Assembly: GCA_973895155.1 (NCBI GenBank) | Contig: OZ316892.1 | Location: forward strand, 14,198,001-14,262,000 | Direction: 5' to 3' | DNA from: Marsupella aquatica | Lineage: Eukaryota > Marchantiophyta | DNA length: 64,000 bases | Shown: positions 36,653-46,558 of the stretch, in pieces | Numbering within the stretch: position 1 is the first letter of the stretch | Layout: every line of letters begins with the position of its first letter | Notes under the pieces: model-generated | Told to the model about the DNA's origin: nothing | The model's database searches: none | Seen by the model: only the letters and a program-made list of their open reading frames with translations | Made by a program: the position numbers and the translations under genes

Positions 36653-37963
36653 CTACTGGTCCACATCAAGGGTCAAAGCTAGATCGGCAAGTGGGATTGG
36701 AACATCCTCTAGGGGAGCTAGCCGTTGTGGAGGCACACTAGCACCCACTGTAAGAGATCGACGATAGATGGCCCGAGCTTGAGCACGCTGCAAGGTGACT
36801 GAAATGCGTTGGCGAAAGTGCGTGGTCAAAATAGAAAGCGGGGGTCCAGTGGGACCCATGTGGCCATGAACATCCCGGGCAGCTTGCCGAGGAAGCCCAT
36901 CAAACTGAGGATGAAGACGCCCAAATAGCTCCAGAGCAAGGGGGAGGAAGCTGTCGGATGAAGCTCGTGCAGCATATTTGGCCTCCTTCGTTGTTGCCGC
37001 ACGTGACGCTGCTGCCCCTGCCGTAGTTGCCGCTGTCCCAATGATGTCTTGGCGCAATGGGTTTGTCACCACTACATCTGCCAATGTACGTTGACCCTCA
37101 CGGACCATGGTAAGATCCACCCGTAACCGCTGTGATGGAGGACCAGGTAACTCGAGTACCACCTCCCGCCGCACGCATACCAAAGAGCCAGAGAGAACCT
37201 GAGCAGTCGCATCTCGCACAGCGTCGTGAACAATAATGGTTTCACCTCCCAAACTGCACCGAAGAAGATGGACACCTGTGGCATCACAAGGCTTCCCACA
37301 AGTGCAAGAAGGGGGTAAACCTGCAAGAAGTGGGTGGGGCAGCCCCATACGAAGACGCATGGCTGTGGAGAACTCCGTTGAAGACATCCGCAAATGAGGA
37401 ATGACTGGATTGGCCTGAAGCCATCCACCTGCGCCCTTTCCTCCAGAAGAAAGAATCCGAGCTCGGTCCGTGTCAGGTGCCTCGGAGAGGATGCTGGAAA
37501 GGGTGAAAGCGTGCATACGCCCAGCGAGGTCTGCCTGAAGACGAACGGGATCCAAGGATAAAAACTCCTAAAAAGAAGGTAACGCGACGCGAACGGGATC
37601 TGGTAATGAGGACCGCGCTGCGCGCAAATGAACCTGAAACGGGAGGGAACCCTCCTCTACCTCCATGAAAGATGAAAGTAAAAAAGGGCGATCCTCAATA
37701 AGAAAACGATCGGCCAACAATGAGAAGGCGGCCGCCCATGCACCCAAAAAGGCCAAAGGTGCAAGGCTCTCAATGGAAGTAAATTCAAAACCACCCTACG
37801 AAATAGGAAGACTGAGTTGTCGATGAAGCCACGGAGATGAGAGCAACGTACCCGGCCCCAAAAGAGAGGCCAGGGTCTGACGAATGAAGACATCAAATGC
37901 TCGAAGGTGGAAACAAAGATCCTCGGTAGGGGGATGCGTCCTAGCCAGTAGCATACAATAGAG
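36653..37963 (-). pseudogene. 5'-truncated, broken non-LTR retrotransposon fragment (RT C-terminus with zinc knuckle)
   Basis: The longest intact frame, about 300 codons (37555-36653), contains a C-x-C-x3-C-x5-H-x4-C cluster (CTCGKPCDATGVHLLRC). It is followed by LRVDLTMV and LADVVVTNPL, a layout like the zinc-knuckle plus restriction-like endonuclease region at the C-terminus of some non-LTR retrotransposon polyproteins. Related sequence continues upstream on the same strand in broken form: LCFHLRAFDVFIRQTLASLL (~37930-37865), a stop after LSLPIS, then LAPLAFLGAWAAAF (~37770-37730), then a frame change near 37565. No ATG starts the intact frame. The fragment stops abruptly at its 5' side, as 5'-truncated LINE copies do. 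Family assignment is by domain layout only. Confidence 0.55.
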
Positions 37964-39033
37964 AAGTTAGAGATAACAGTGGGGAATGCTTCTTGAGTAC
38001 TGCTTCTTGAGTACTGCTTCTTGAGTGATTAAGATGCCTGCGTTCAGGTTCCAGGTTCTAGGCAGGCTCGAGGGCTAGGTTCCATGGGCTAGGAGTGAGG
38101 AGTAATGTGTGTAGGAATGTATGAGCCAATAAAATTACAGCTTTTACAAGGAGTGAGGGGTTACAACACTATATAATAGGGAGTATGATTTTCCCTCACA
38201 CTCCTTGTTGAACTCCAAGGGTACTCTCTGTATAGTACCAATGCACTGGGCACACTCATTGGCTGTTGAATCCAAAACATACATTTTAAATATTGTGTAC
38301 ATCATGGCATATAGCCTATTTGGGCCCCAGGGGGGGAGTGATCCTACTCCCTACCCGTGGTGGCCCATGGAACCTAGCCCTTCAGGGTCGGAGCATGGGG
38401 GTGGGGGTAACGATGGAATCACTGTCGTATTCCTCCTGGGGGGGGTACAAGCCACCTGTCGCGGGGTAAGTGCAGTCCCACAGAGCGCGGTGGGCTGAAT
38501 GGCTGATTTATGAGTGGAGGGAGGGATGTGCAGCGGGAAAGATGGAGTGAGTAGATCTGGGCGGAGAGCCTCGAAGGCCTTGAGGTCGGAGATGGAAGGG
38601 AAACCACTGAAGGATCACAGAGAGGAAAGCGGGGCAGGCTGCAGTTCTCGACGGGAGGGCCTGCACTTCATCTTTGCAGCCCTTTGTCAGCAGTGGAATA
38701 GGATTCTTCCGATCGTGATTCAGAATCATGTTTCTCATCTCTCACCGGATTGACGGAGGGGGATTGGTAGAATGTTGAATGTAGGACCCAAGGGAAGCAG
38801 ACAGAGGCTTTGAGTTGAGTGTTCTTTTTTACGGGTCCATCTCGAGACCTTGGTAAATCTTTTCAGCCTTGTTCTTCAGGCGTTGAATGCGATTACTTTT
38901 CGATTCCATTCAAGGGGTCCAGTTTACGATAAAGGCTTGTGACCATGCCTGAGGTTTGTCAAAGAGGAGAGGAGATGCTGGACATATGGTACTTGACGGT
39001 CCTCCGGTTCTAGGTTGATGCCAATAGGTGAAA
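37964..39033. other. Intergenic and MAX2 promoter/5' leader
   Basis: A short direct repeat (GCTTCTTGAGTACT, about 2.5 copies) lies at about 37988-38027. GC-rich, G-run-containing sequence at 38320-38490 and the following several hundred bases are the probable MAX2 promoter and leader. Frames on both strands at 38205-38753 have no recognisable product. Confidence 0.5.
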
Positions 39034-39089
39034 ATGGGTTTCACCGATGGAAAGATGCTGCCTCCCATGAAGTTAGTGAAGGCTGCTGA
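39018..39089 (+). promoter_or_regulatory. Short uORF overlapping the MAX2 start
   Basis: An ATG at 39018 in a weak context (T at -3) opens a 23-codon frame that runs across the MAX2 start codon and ends with TGA at 39087-39089. MAX2 begins 16 bases later with A at -3 and G at +4. If both are in the mRNA, MAX2 would depend on leaky scanning. Confidence 0.35.
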
Positions 39090-41436
39090 TAGTAGTGTTC
39101 GCAAGACGAACATCAGCGAACTGCCTGGGGCGGTCTTGACCAGCATTTTTGGTCTGGTGTCAGATCCGCGCACTCGAAATTGCATGGCGTTGGCTTGCAG
39201 GGATTGGTATTACTTAGAAAGACAGACTCGTTCCTCCCTCACACTCAGGGGCAATGTCTGCAATCTATTGAAGCTTCCGCTTTGTTTTGGAAGCGTAACG
39301 ACCCTTGATCTCTCCCTTTGTTCCCCATGGGGTTACTCTATTTTCCAGTCCACTACTGGCGGCGAGCTCATTGTCAAGACGTTACAGGAGGCATTTCCAA
39401 ACGTCAAGGACTTGGCTATTTATGTGAGAGATGCGCTTGATATTCGAACGGTGGTATGGCTGTGGCCGGAGCTGGAGGCTATTAGGCTCGTGCGCTGGCA
39501 TCAACGTTCGACAGAGGTCGGAACGGGGATGGAGATAGGTTCTGAACTGGGACCCCTACTTGAGTGCCCAAAACTGCAAAAGGTCGACCTCTCGGAATTT
39601 TACTGCTGGACCGAAGATATCCTGCCAGGTCTTGAGGCCGGAGCTACGACTGCCTCAAATCTCCGCGTATTGAACCTCTTGAAACTTTCTTCTGAGGGTT
39701 TCAAGACACAAGAGATTGTAGATATCACTGCGGTGTGTAACAATCTGGAAGAATTCTTTGTTCTTTGCGAATTCGATCCCAGGTTTCTTGATTCGGTGGG
39801 CGACAGGGCTCTCGAATCCATCGCAGTGAGCTGCCCTCGGTTGCGGGTACTGCACCTAGTCGATAACAACGAGTGGGGTGCGGCAGGTTGTGAAAGGGTT
39901 AATGGGCCTAGCGACGAAAACGCAACCGTGAGTTGCCAGGGTTTGGAGACCATGGCTAGAAACCTCCCGCTCTTGGAGAACTTGGTTCTTTTACTTGCAC
40001 AAAACGTCTGGGATTCCCGTCCTGGTCTGGAGGCTCTGTTTACCAACTGTCGCAAACTCACATCTCTACAATTGAGCTGTTTTCATGGATTGTGCTCAGG
40101 TCCCGAGGATGGGCTGGCAACAGGGTCCAATTTGCTAGAATTATCTATTAAGAGAAGCGTAGACCTGTCTGATCGGAGTTTGGTGTTCATTGCAAATGGC
40201 TGCAAGAAATTGACAAAGCTTACTCTGAAATGCTGTACAGAGATTTCTGAACAAGGTTTGCATACTTGTGTGAGAGCGTTGTCTAGTACACTAGTTGACG
40301 TGAAGATTTTCAGTTGCACACGTCTGCCTTCACTTGAGATACTGCGAGCTCTCGAGCCGATACGGAGCTCTATTCGACGGCTTCACTTTGATTGCGTATG
40401 GGATGACGCGGTTGTAGCTCAGCAAGCAGCTGCTGTGTCAGCTACAAATGGCTCGCCCACTCGATGGCAAATACTAGATCGTGACAACGAGTTTCTTAGA
40501 CCCCAAAGAAAGCGAAAACTTAGCGTCGACCTTGAGCAGACCGATTCCCGGGGCAGCGTGTCTCCGAGTCTGAGCCCAAGTTGCGATTCGTCTATTCTGA
40601 GCAGGGGCGAAGGGGCATCGGCAAGTGGGGGAATGCAAACGCCGAGTTCTCTAGACGGCACAGCAGAGTTCGACCCAAGGAGCCGCAACGAGACGAGTAG
40701 AGAAGGTTCTGGGTTTGCTTTAGGCAGAGTAGGTGAGGCTGGGAGTAGCCGGGATACGGGAAATAGTTCTTTAGCTGACAGTCTAGATGAGGTCGGTGGT
40801 GACGGCCGACATGAACAAGCACCCGATCAGAGATGCTGGAAAAGCTTGCAAACCCTGTCCTTATGGATGGACGTTGGCTTCTTGATGTCGCCTTTACCTT
40901 CCATGGGGCTCGGACGGTGTCCCTCATTAACGGAGGTGACCATAAAAGTGGAGGGCGACTGCAAGTCCCGCCAGAAGCCTGCTGTCAAGGAGTGGGGTCT
41001 GGGAACGCTGTCTCGTTACGAAAGCTTTTCCAAGCTTAATTTGGATTTGGGCGAAGTAGTTAGTTTCTCGCTCAGCGCCCCGGAGGGTCAGTGTGATCTC
41101 AGCATCTGGGAGCGTCATTACCTAAGCGGGATCGCTGAGTTGAATCTTCGAGAGTTGGACTACAAGCCTCCTTGCGACAAAGACTCGAATCACAGGGGCC
41201 TCACATTACCAGGGGTGGGGCATCTGTCGCAATCTCTTTCGATAAGAAAGTTGATCGTGCACGGGTCTGCCCACGCACATTTTCTCTCCATGCTCCAGAG
41301 CATAGCAAGTCTTCGGGATTTTCAGCTCCGGTGGGATTTCTATCCAGCGCCTGAGTCCGAAACCAGTAATGAAGTTCGCGTAGACGCATGTCGAAGGTTC
41401 GAGGAAACTCTGGCAGAGCGAGGTCTCTCAGACTGA
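39034..41436 (+). CDS. MAX2: F-box/LRR protein MAX2 (intronless, 800 aa)
   Basis: MAX2 is the substrate-receptor subunit of a nuclear SCF ubiquitin ligase. With D14 or KAI2 receptors it targets SMXL repressors in strigolactone and karrikin/KL signalling. The F-box lies at residues ~27-75 (ISELPGAVLTSIFGLVSDPR, then CRDWYYLERQTRSSLTLRGN), followed by leucine-rich repeats. Diagnostic matches to Arabidopsis MAX2 include LDLSLCSPWG, RLVRWHQRSTEV, SEFYCWTEDILPG, IRRLHFDCVWDD, LWERHYLSGIAELNLRELDY and the C-terminus FYPAPESETSNEVRVDACRR. The gene is a single exon, as in Arabidopsis. It is longer than the Arabidopsis protein (693 aa), mostly through a Ser/Gly/acidic loop at residues ~485-600 before the last repeats. 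The first ATG of the frame is at 39034; the preceding in-frame codon (GTG AAA) is not needed. Confidence 0.95.
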   Translation: MGFTDGKMLPPMKLVKAADSSVRKTNISELPGAVLTSIFGLVSDPRTRNCMALACRDWYYLERQTRSSLTLRGNVCNLLKLPLCFGSVTTLDLSLCSPWGYSIFQSTTGGELIVKTLQEAFPNVKDLAIYVRDALDIRTVVWLWPELEAIRLVRWHQRSTEVGTGMEIGSELGPLLECPKLQKVDLSEFYCWTEDILPGLEAGATTASNLRVLNLLKLSSEGFKTQEIVDITAVCNNLEEFFVLCEFDPRFLDSVGDRALESIAVSCPRLRVLHLVDNNEWGAAGCERVNGPSDENATVSCQGLETMARNLPLLENLVLLLAQNVWDSRPGLEALFTNCRKLTSLQLSCFHGLCSGPEDGLATGSNLLELSIKRSVDLSDRSLVFIANGCKKLTKLTLKCCTEISEQGLHTCVRALSSTLVDVKIFSCTRLPSLEILRALEPIRSSIRRLHFDCVWDDAVVAQQAAAVSATNGSPTRWQILDRDNEFLRPQRKRKLSVDLEQTDSRGSVSPSLSPSCDSSILSRGEGASASGGMQTPSSLDGTAEFDPRSRNETSREGSGFALGRVGEAGSSRDTGNSSLADSLDEVGGDGRHEQAPDQRCWKSLQTLSLWMDVGFLMSPLPSMGLGRCPSLTEVTIKVEGDCKSRQKPAVKEWGLGTLSRYESFSKLNLDLGEVVSFSLSAPEGQCDLSIWERHYLSGIAELNLRELDYKPPCDKDSNHRGLTLPGVGHLSQSLSIRKLIVHGSAHAHFLSMLQSIASLRDFQLRWDFYPAPESETSNEVRVDACRRFEETLAERGLSD

Positions 41437-42374
41437 ACACTCCAGAATTAGTGCTCCAAATGAGGTGTCTGAATACCACTGCTTTGAGTGGTAGCCCTCC
41501 GAATTCAGCCATCTGGGATAGGCAACGGTAGTCCTGGGACCGTTATCCTACATAACTGCTATTATCTCAGGTACAGTGATTCAGAGCTTGAGCTGGTTGT
41601 GCGGCGAGGACGATGACAACTCGCATCCTAGCTACCTTGAGCTGGCTGTGGGATGAGGACCATCGACGTCTATTTCGGCGTATGTTTCTGTTCACATAAT
41701 GCATGATGAAGCAGAGCAAAAAGAGAGCAACGAGAGGTGTGTTGTCCTGTAATGTGATATGCTCCTCCCTCACCTTCTGGGTTTTCGATCCTTTCTACGG
41801 ACAGCAGTTGTTGGCTTGCATCAAATCGAGTGGAACCGTTTGCTTCCTTCCGTTCTTCTGTCCATGATTCTGCGGCCTACCCATCTCCAGTAATGAATGT
41901 CGCCGCATTATCGTTCTCTGTAAAGCTTTCTCTATAAAGCTTTGACATCCCGTTCCGTTCCTCGTTCTAGAGAATAATGGTAAGGCACTTGGTTCTGATT
42001 AAAGACTAATGCAGGGTTACAATACGAGAACAGTATCTTCATCCAAAACCAGGTCCTTTGACCCCAAAGCTCGTTGCTGAAAAGAAGAGAGCTCCTTCGG
42101 TCGCAAGACATTGACAAGAGGCTTTTCGATAGTTTTTCTCTTTGGTCACACTAAGATTGAACAAACTGTTGTGGTTTCGAAAAGAAGACTTTCTCTCTTT
42201 GGTCACAAGACCATCGGACAAAAGGCTTTTGCATCAATTCTAATTCTAATACATACATATGAACACCTGGTTTTCCCCCCTGATTCTCCTCCGCCAGGAA
42301 ATCAGCCCTGCACATCGATGGGCAGACAAACCCTTTTTAGACATAGGGTTTCTGTTGCGCTTCGGCAGGCATAG
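41437..42374. other. MAX2 3' region and intergenic
   Basis: Probably the MAX2 3' UTR followed by spacer. A short imperfect repeat (GAGCTTGAGCTGGTTGTG and CCTTGAGCTGGCTGTGGG) lies near 41583-41655, and CTCTTTGGTCACA occurs twice near 42140-42205. No gene seen. Confidence 0.5.
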
Positions 42375-42616
42375 GCATTCACTATTCTTAGTAGAGGGGC
42401 ATTCACTATTCTTAGTAGAGGGGAGACTCTTGGTCTTAGGGCTTCTAGTAGAATTCTTTTGTTTGACCCCCATGCTTGGTCTTAGGGCCTTTAGTAGGAT
42501 TCCTTTGCTTACCCCCCATGCAATTCACAGGCGTTCACTATTCTACTATTCTTAGTAGAGGGGAATTCTATTATTCTTAGTAGAGGTTCACTATTCTACT
42601 ATTCTTAGTAGAGGGG
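42375..42616 (+). repeat. Minisatellite with repeated CTACTA/TAGTAG mini-hairpins
   Basis: The motif ACTATTCTTAGTAGAGG occurs at 42381 and 42405 as a clean 24-bp tandem pair. Extended variants CTACTATTCTTAGTAG occur at 42543 and 42596, with CTATTATTCTTAGTAG at 42568. Each can fold as a 4-6 bp stem with a short loop. Between them lie two copies of a CTTGGTCTTAGGGCYTYTAGTAG-like segment. Confidence 0.8.
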
Positions 42617-42691
42617 AGGTTATTGGTCTTAGGGCCTCTAGTAGGATTCCTTTGCTTGACCCCCCCATGCAGTTCACATCTGAGTTTTACC

Positions 42692-42915
42692 GGGCTCTCC
42701 AGTTTGCTGATAGGTAGACGTTTGGGTTCCTGTCTTTGGGTTTGCTTTTCTTGGCCCCTTGGTGGTCTCCCCCTTGATTGGGTCTTTTGCCTGAGGGATC
42801 ATGGGCTCTCCAGTTTGCTGATAGGTAGGCGTTTGGGTTCCTGTCTTTGGGTTTTCTTTTCTTGGTCCCTTGGTGGTCTCCCCCCTTGATTGTGTCTTTT
42901 GCCTGAGGGATCATG
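42692..42915 (+). repeat. 111-bp tandem duplication
   Basis: Two adjacent near-identical units (42692-42802 and 42803-42915) begin GGGCTCTCCAGTTTGCTGAT and end GCCTGAGGGATCATG. Because 111 is divisible by three, frames stay open across both copies on both strands, which explains the predicted 75- and 88-codon frames here. I do not call a gene. Confidence 0.85.
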
Positions 42916-42959
42916 TCTCCCGGTTCGGTGCCCTCTGTTTTTTGGCAGTTTGATATATT

Positions 42960-43100
42960 TAGCCCTCTGAAACCTCACTTCACTTGGGGATCGCCCTTAC
43001 AAGTTGTCAGAATTACGCAAGCACCTCTCAAAGTTTGTCCAAGGGAATTGCCCTTGCAAGCTGCCAGAATAGAGCGAGCACTCTCAAAGTTTGTCTAATT
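42960..43100 (+). repeat. Imperfect ~58-bp tandem pair
   Basis: TCGCCCTTACAAGTTGTCAG and TTGCCCTTGCAAGCTGCCAG each start a unit that ends in CTCTCAAAGTTTGTC. The units are adjacent and about 75% alike. Confidence 0.6.
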
Positions 43101-43553
43101 ACGATAATACCCCTCTTATAGTTAGCTGCTAGGCATTTCCTTAGCCATTGCATATCCATTCTGAGTCCGAGCGAGGAATAGTAGAAGAGCACGGCACATA
43201 AGTTGCCACACAATTGCCCCAGCTGCTTTAGTAGAATTCATGTCACAATTTTGCTCTTCAGATTTGGTTGGAGCTAGTGATCAAAGCTGACCTCAAAGAA
43301 TTCCCAAACAGATCTCTTCAATTGAAATACAGATGCTATTTTTGTAATACTGGCAACTTGTAAGGGTAGTTTGGAAATTTCCATTTGTCCTGTTTGAGAG
43401 ACCCTTTGTATTCCCAAATTTTATGTCATAGAAAATTAAACATAGGCAATAAAGTCCTGAAAACATAGCCTGGACGGACCTCTAAATTTCCTAAAACGTC
43501 CCATTAAGTTTTTGCAACCTGGATGTACCCCACTTTACTCATTAGAATGAGCT
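43101..43553. other. Intergenic, no gene seen
   Basis: Nothing recognisable on either strand. Confidence 0.5.
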
Positions 43554-43745
43554 AACGAACAATGATAATTGTTAACCCGGCCCTGATTGGATGAGTATGG
43601 CTAAATACATAATGAGTGGATGAGGAAGAGGCTAAGCTGTATTAGCCATAATGTGGTGAGATGAGGATGAGCACATTAACAATGAAAATTGTTAATCCTG
43701 CCCTGATTCAATGAGTATGGCCAAATTAATAATAAGTGGATGAGC
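43554..43745 (+). repeat. 120-bp-period repeat with AACAAT/ATTGTT palindrome
   Basis: Units at 43554-43623 and 43674-43743 share CCCTGATT, ATGAGTATGG and AATRAGTGGATGAG in the same order, at a spacing of exactly 120 bp. The first holds the palindrome AACAATGATAATTGTT and the second a one-base variant of it. Confidence 0.7.
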
Positions 43746-44144
43746 CAAAAACTACACAAGCAACGCAATCCAGACAAAAGGGAAGGTTTGACGAACAATC
43801 GTTTTCGTAAGAACAATATGCTATACTAGTAGAGAGACAGGGCCTTGTGTTTTAATGCAGGCATTTGCGTAATAAGACTGATCAAGTCCAACACTCACTT
43901 TTCAAAGAGAACCCCCTCAATTAAAAAGACCTAGCCCCTTCCTCTTCAAGTCACTATTAGATGACTTAAATGTAGATCTAAGCCCCGGAAAACCCACGTC
44001 TATTCCTGTTCAGTGGGAGAAAAAAGGAATACAATCTGAGCCATCTGATTGGCTGAAACAATTTTCCAAATTCAAATTGCTCAGGCAGGACACTCACGTA
44101 ACCCAAACGGGCCCCCAAGGAGACCCAATGGAGCACTAGCCAGA
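43746..44144. other. Intergenic, no gene seen
   Basis: Nothing recognisable on either strand. Confidence 0.5.
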
Positions 44145-44268
44145 TTACACCCCCCTAAAAAGTATTTGCCACTTTTGGCCAGAACTACACCTCCGTAAAA
44201 AGTATTTGCCACTTTTGGCCAGAAGTACATCTCCGTAAAAGTATTTGCCACTTTTGGCCAGAACTTAG
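44145..44268 (+). repeat. 40-bp minisatellite, three copies
   Basis: GTATTTGCCACTTTTGGCCA occurs at about 44162, 44202 and 44241, each followed by a GAACTACACCTCCGTAAAA-like spacer. The copies are nearly identical, so the array is recent. Confidence 0.85.
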
Positions 44269-44528
44269 CTGTACGTTCGGTCAGTTTCCCACCTAGCCAG
44301 AATCTAACGGTCATTCTTAAATCTAGTGAGATCTGACGGCCGGAAAATAACCTACGGTAGTAAAGGTACTAAAATTAGATAAGGAAGATCCCTAGCATCT
44401 TCTCCTTTTCAAATGACACACTGGCGAATGAGAAAAAACCTGAGCAAAAAGAGCGCGGGCTAATAAGTGGAAGCTACAGTACTAGTCGAAGGCAATCAAC
44501 TCGGCATGGAGCTGATTCTGTTCTGATT

Positions 44529-44706
44529 TGTGTTCAGCTCCGCAAGATTTGATTCCGAGGCAAGAATCCCGCTGTGTGTTCAGCTCTGTTAGATTTGATT
44601 CCGAGGCAAGAATCCCGCATTCCCGCTGTGTGTTCAGCTCTGCAATATTTGATTCCGAGGCAAGAATCCCGCTGTGTGTTCAGCTCTGCAAGATTTGATC
44701 CCGAGG
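44529..44706 (+). repeat. 46/54-bp minisatellite, four copies
   Basis: TGTGTTCAGCTC starts units at about 44529, 44575, 44629 and 44675. Each contains GATTTGATTCCGAGGCAAGA with small changes, and the second unit carries an 8-bp internal extension. The array lies about 1.9 kb upstream of the SMC1 start codon. Confidence 0.85.
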
Positions 44707-46558
44707 CACGACGCGCAAGGGTGTAGGCTGCTCTTGCATGGAGGTCAAGGTAAGCGATCACTGGCCTCTGGGTTGCCCGACACCCGTCAATTGATTGAAT
44801 TTTTTAAGTTGCATTTCCGTCGTCTGCTGAGAGCAGCATGTGTAATGTTCATTAGGATTAACGTCAGTAGGAGAGCTTGGTGGAGATCCCATTCAGTCAA
44901 GGTTTCGTGTTCTAAGTTTCTGTGCTCTCGCCGGATTACGGTGAGGGGACAAAGGGTTGAATGAAATTTAAGACTACGTCAAGAGCCCATAGAGCTTGAT
45001 TCGGGGTTTTGATACGCCCGAACCTCTGGACGTTTTCCAGAACGAGCTACTCTTCGAAAAGTTTTACTTAAGCTCGGTTATAATTCTCGCTCGTGGTCAT
45101 ATTGTTTAGGGTTTAATTTTGTTGCCCTTGCTTAAACCCTTGCTTACAGGTTATAGTAATTTTTGCACAAGCAGTGGCTGGTGTTGTTGACTGAAATTTT
45201 AGTTTGAAGGTGAACTTAATTCGGACTCCTCTTACACTAGTCTCTTGAATGCAGTCAGAGACAAGAGACTGAATGCTAGAAGAAATCGCAGTTGAGAAGG
45301 AGTAACAGTAGCTTTTCCTTCAGTCTTACTTATTGCATTGTGTTCGCTGCTCTGCACCTAACGTCTTTCTTATTTCCTCCTACAGGTATTTGGTTTTCAC
45401 TAGTGACGATCTCGAGGAATGGCCTCAGGAATGGGCAGGAGATGGTCCAGTTTAGGGAGAAGCTTCGACCATGTGCTGAATCTCTATGTCAAGGTTTCTC
45501 TGAAAGGCATCGGGAGGTAAGGAATCGTTCTCGTCAAGAATTCTTGAATTTTCGATCGGTTTTCTCTGGTGTTGTAAGCTTGAGGTTATCTACATTTGCA
45601 GGATATTTTGGCTGTGTTTTCCAACTAGCCATTATTTTCATAAACTGGAGGTCTCGAAACTTTGTCAGCTATCTAAGGCAGGATGTCAGTTATCTGAGGC
45701 AGAATGCCATATCTTCGACAAGATTGCTGATCATTAACTTCGGTACGCGTAACGAGGAAAGAGATTTTAGGGTTTACTGTGTACAAATAGCCTTGATACT
45801 TCACGTAGCTGTCATTAAATTTCTGAAGGTGATATTAAGGAGCCTGGTCTGTCCGATATTTGTTGGGATACTAAAGGGATATGAAATTCGGGATTGGGGC
45901 TATATCTGGATTTTAACTGGAGCATTAGGTAATAAGGATGTTTTAGTCACTTCTCAGAGGACCCGATCTCTCTTCACAACTAGGCTCACGGTCCTTGTAT
46001 GGGGCAATCTTTGCAGTTGGTGGAGCTAAAGAAAGCGGGCCTTGGGTGACTACTTGGCACAGCTGCAGAGGTAAAATCCGAACTACGCAAGTTTTTTTTT
46101 CAGGGTTGCAGAAGTGTTTGATTTCTATTCTGATCTCACAGAGGATTATTGTGCGGTGGAGTTACTCAAAGGACATGTTCTGTCATAGTTCCTTCCTGCC
46201 ATCACCTTTCTCAGCTCTCCGTGGTGCTAATTCTCAACTTTCTGACGAAGAAAATTCTGTGTAGACTTAACAATGCCAACCTTCTTGCATGTGTTCTGCA
46301 GGGCTGGACTCCCGGCGATCATTGTCTAACGAGCAACTGAAAACAATTAAGAATCTCGCCCGGTTTTTTCCTGTCCCGCGCGATTTCTCTCTCCTGATAA
46401 GTGCCCTGCGGACTGACGGACAACAATTTTTTTTAGGGAGAGCCTTGACTTCGCTCGGGAATGTAAAGCTTTCGAAGGTTATCGAGGTGCTCGGCTACAG
46501 TACAAGTATAATCATATTCTATTCTAGAAAAGGAAATCATTCTTCTGAAGACGGAAGA
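44707..46558 (+). other. SMC1 upstream region, promoter and probable leader
   Basis: Open frames of up to 245 codons (45292-46029, without an ATG at the start) cross this region but encode no recognisable domain. An in-frame ATG at 46289 would extend SMC1 by 90 residues, but that extension has no counterpart in SMC1 proteins, and TGTTCTGCAG at 46292-46301 looks like a splice acceptor of a 5'-UTR intron. Confidence 0.5.

Noticed and set aside
39600-40061. 153-codon minus-strand frame
   Set aside because: Antisense shadow of MAX2 with no family similarity.
44529-44706. CRISPR-like array
   Set aside because: Repeats are contiguous minisatellite units without unique spacers, in a plant nuclear genome.
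45292-46029. 245-codon plus-strand frame upstream of SMC1
   Set aside because: It lacks an ATG at its start, has Phe/Leu/Arg-rich composition without domains, and lies in the probable promoter/leader of SMC1.
46289-46558. In-frame 90-residue N-terminal extension of SMC1
   Set aside because: SMC1 proteins start just before [11 protein letters not shown]. The extension has no counterpart, and a splice-acceptor-like TGTTCTGCAG follows its ATG.
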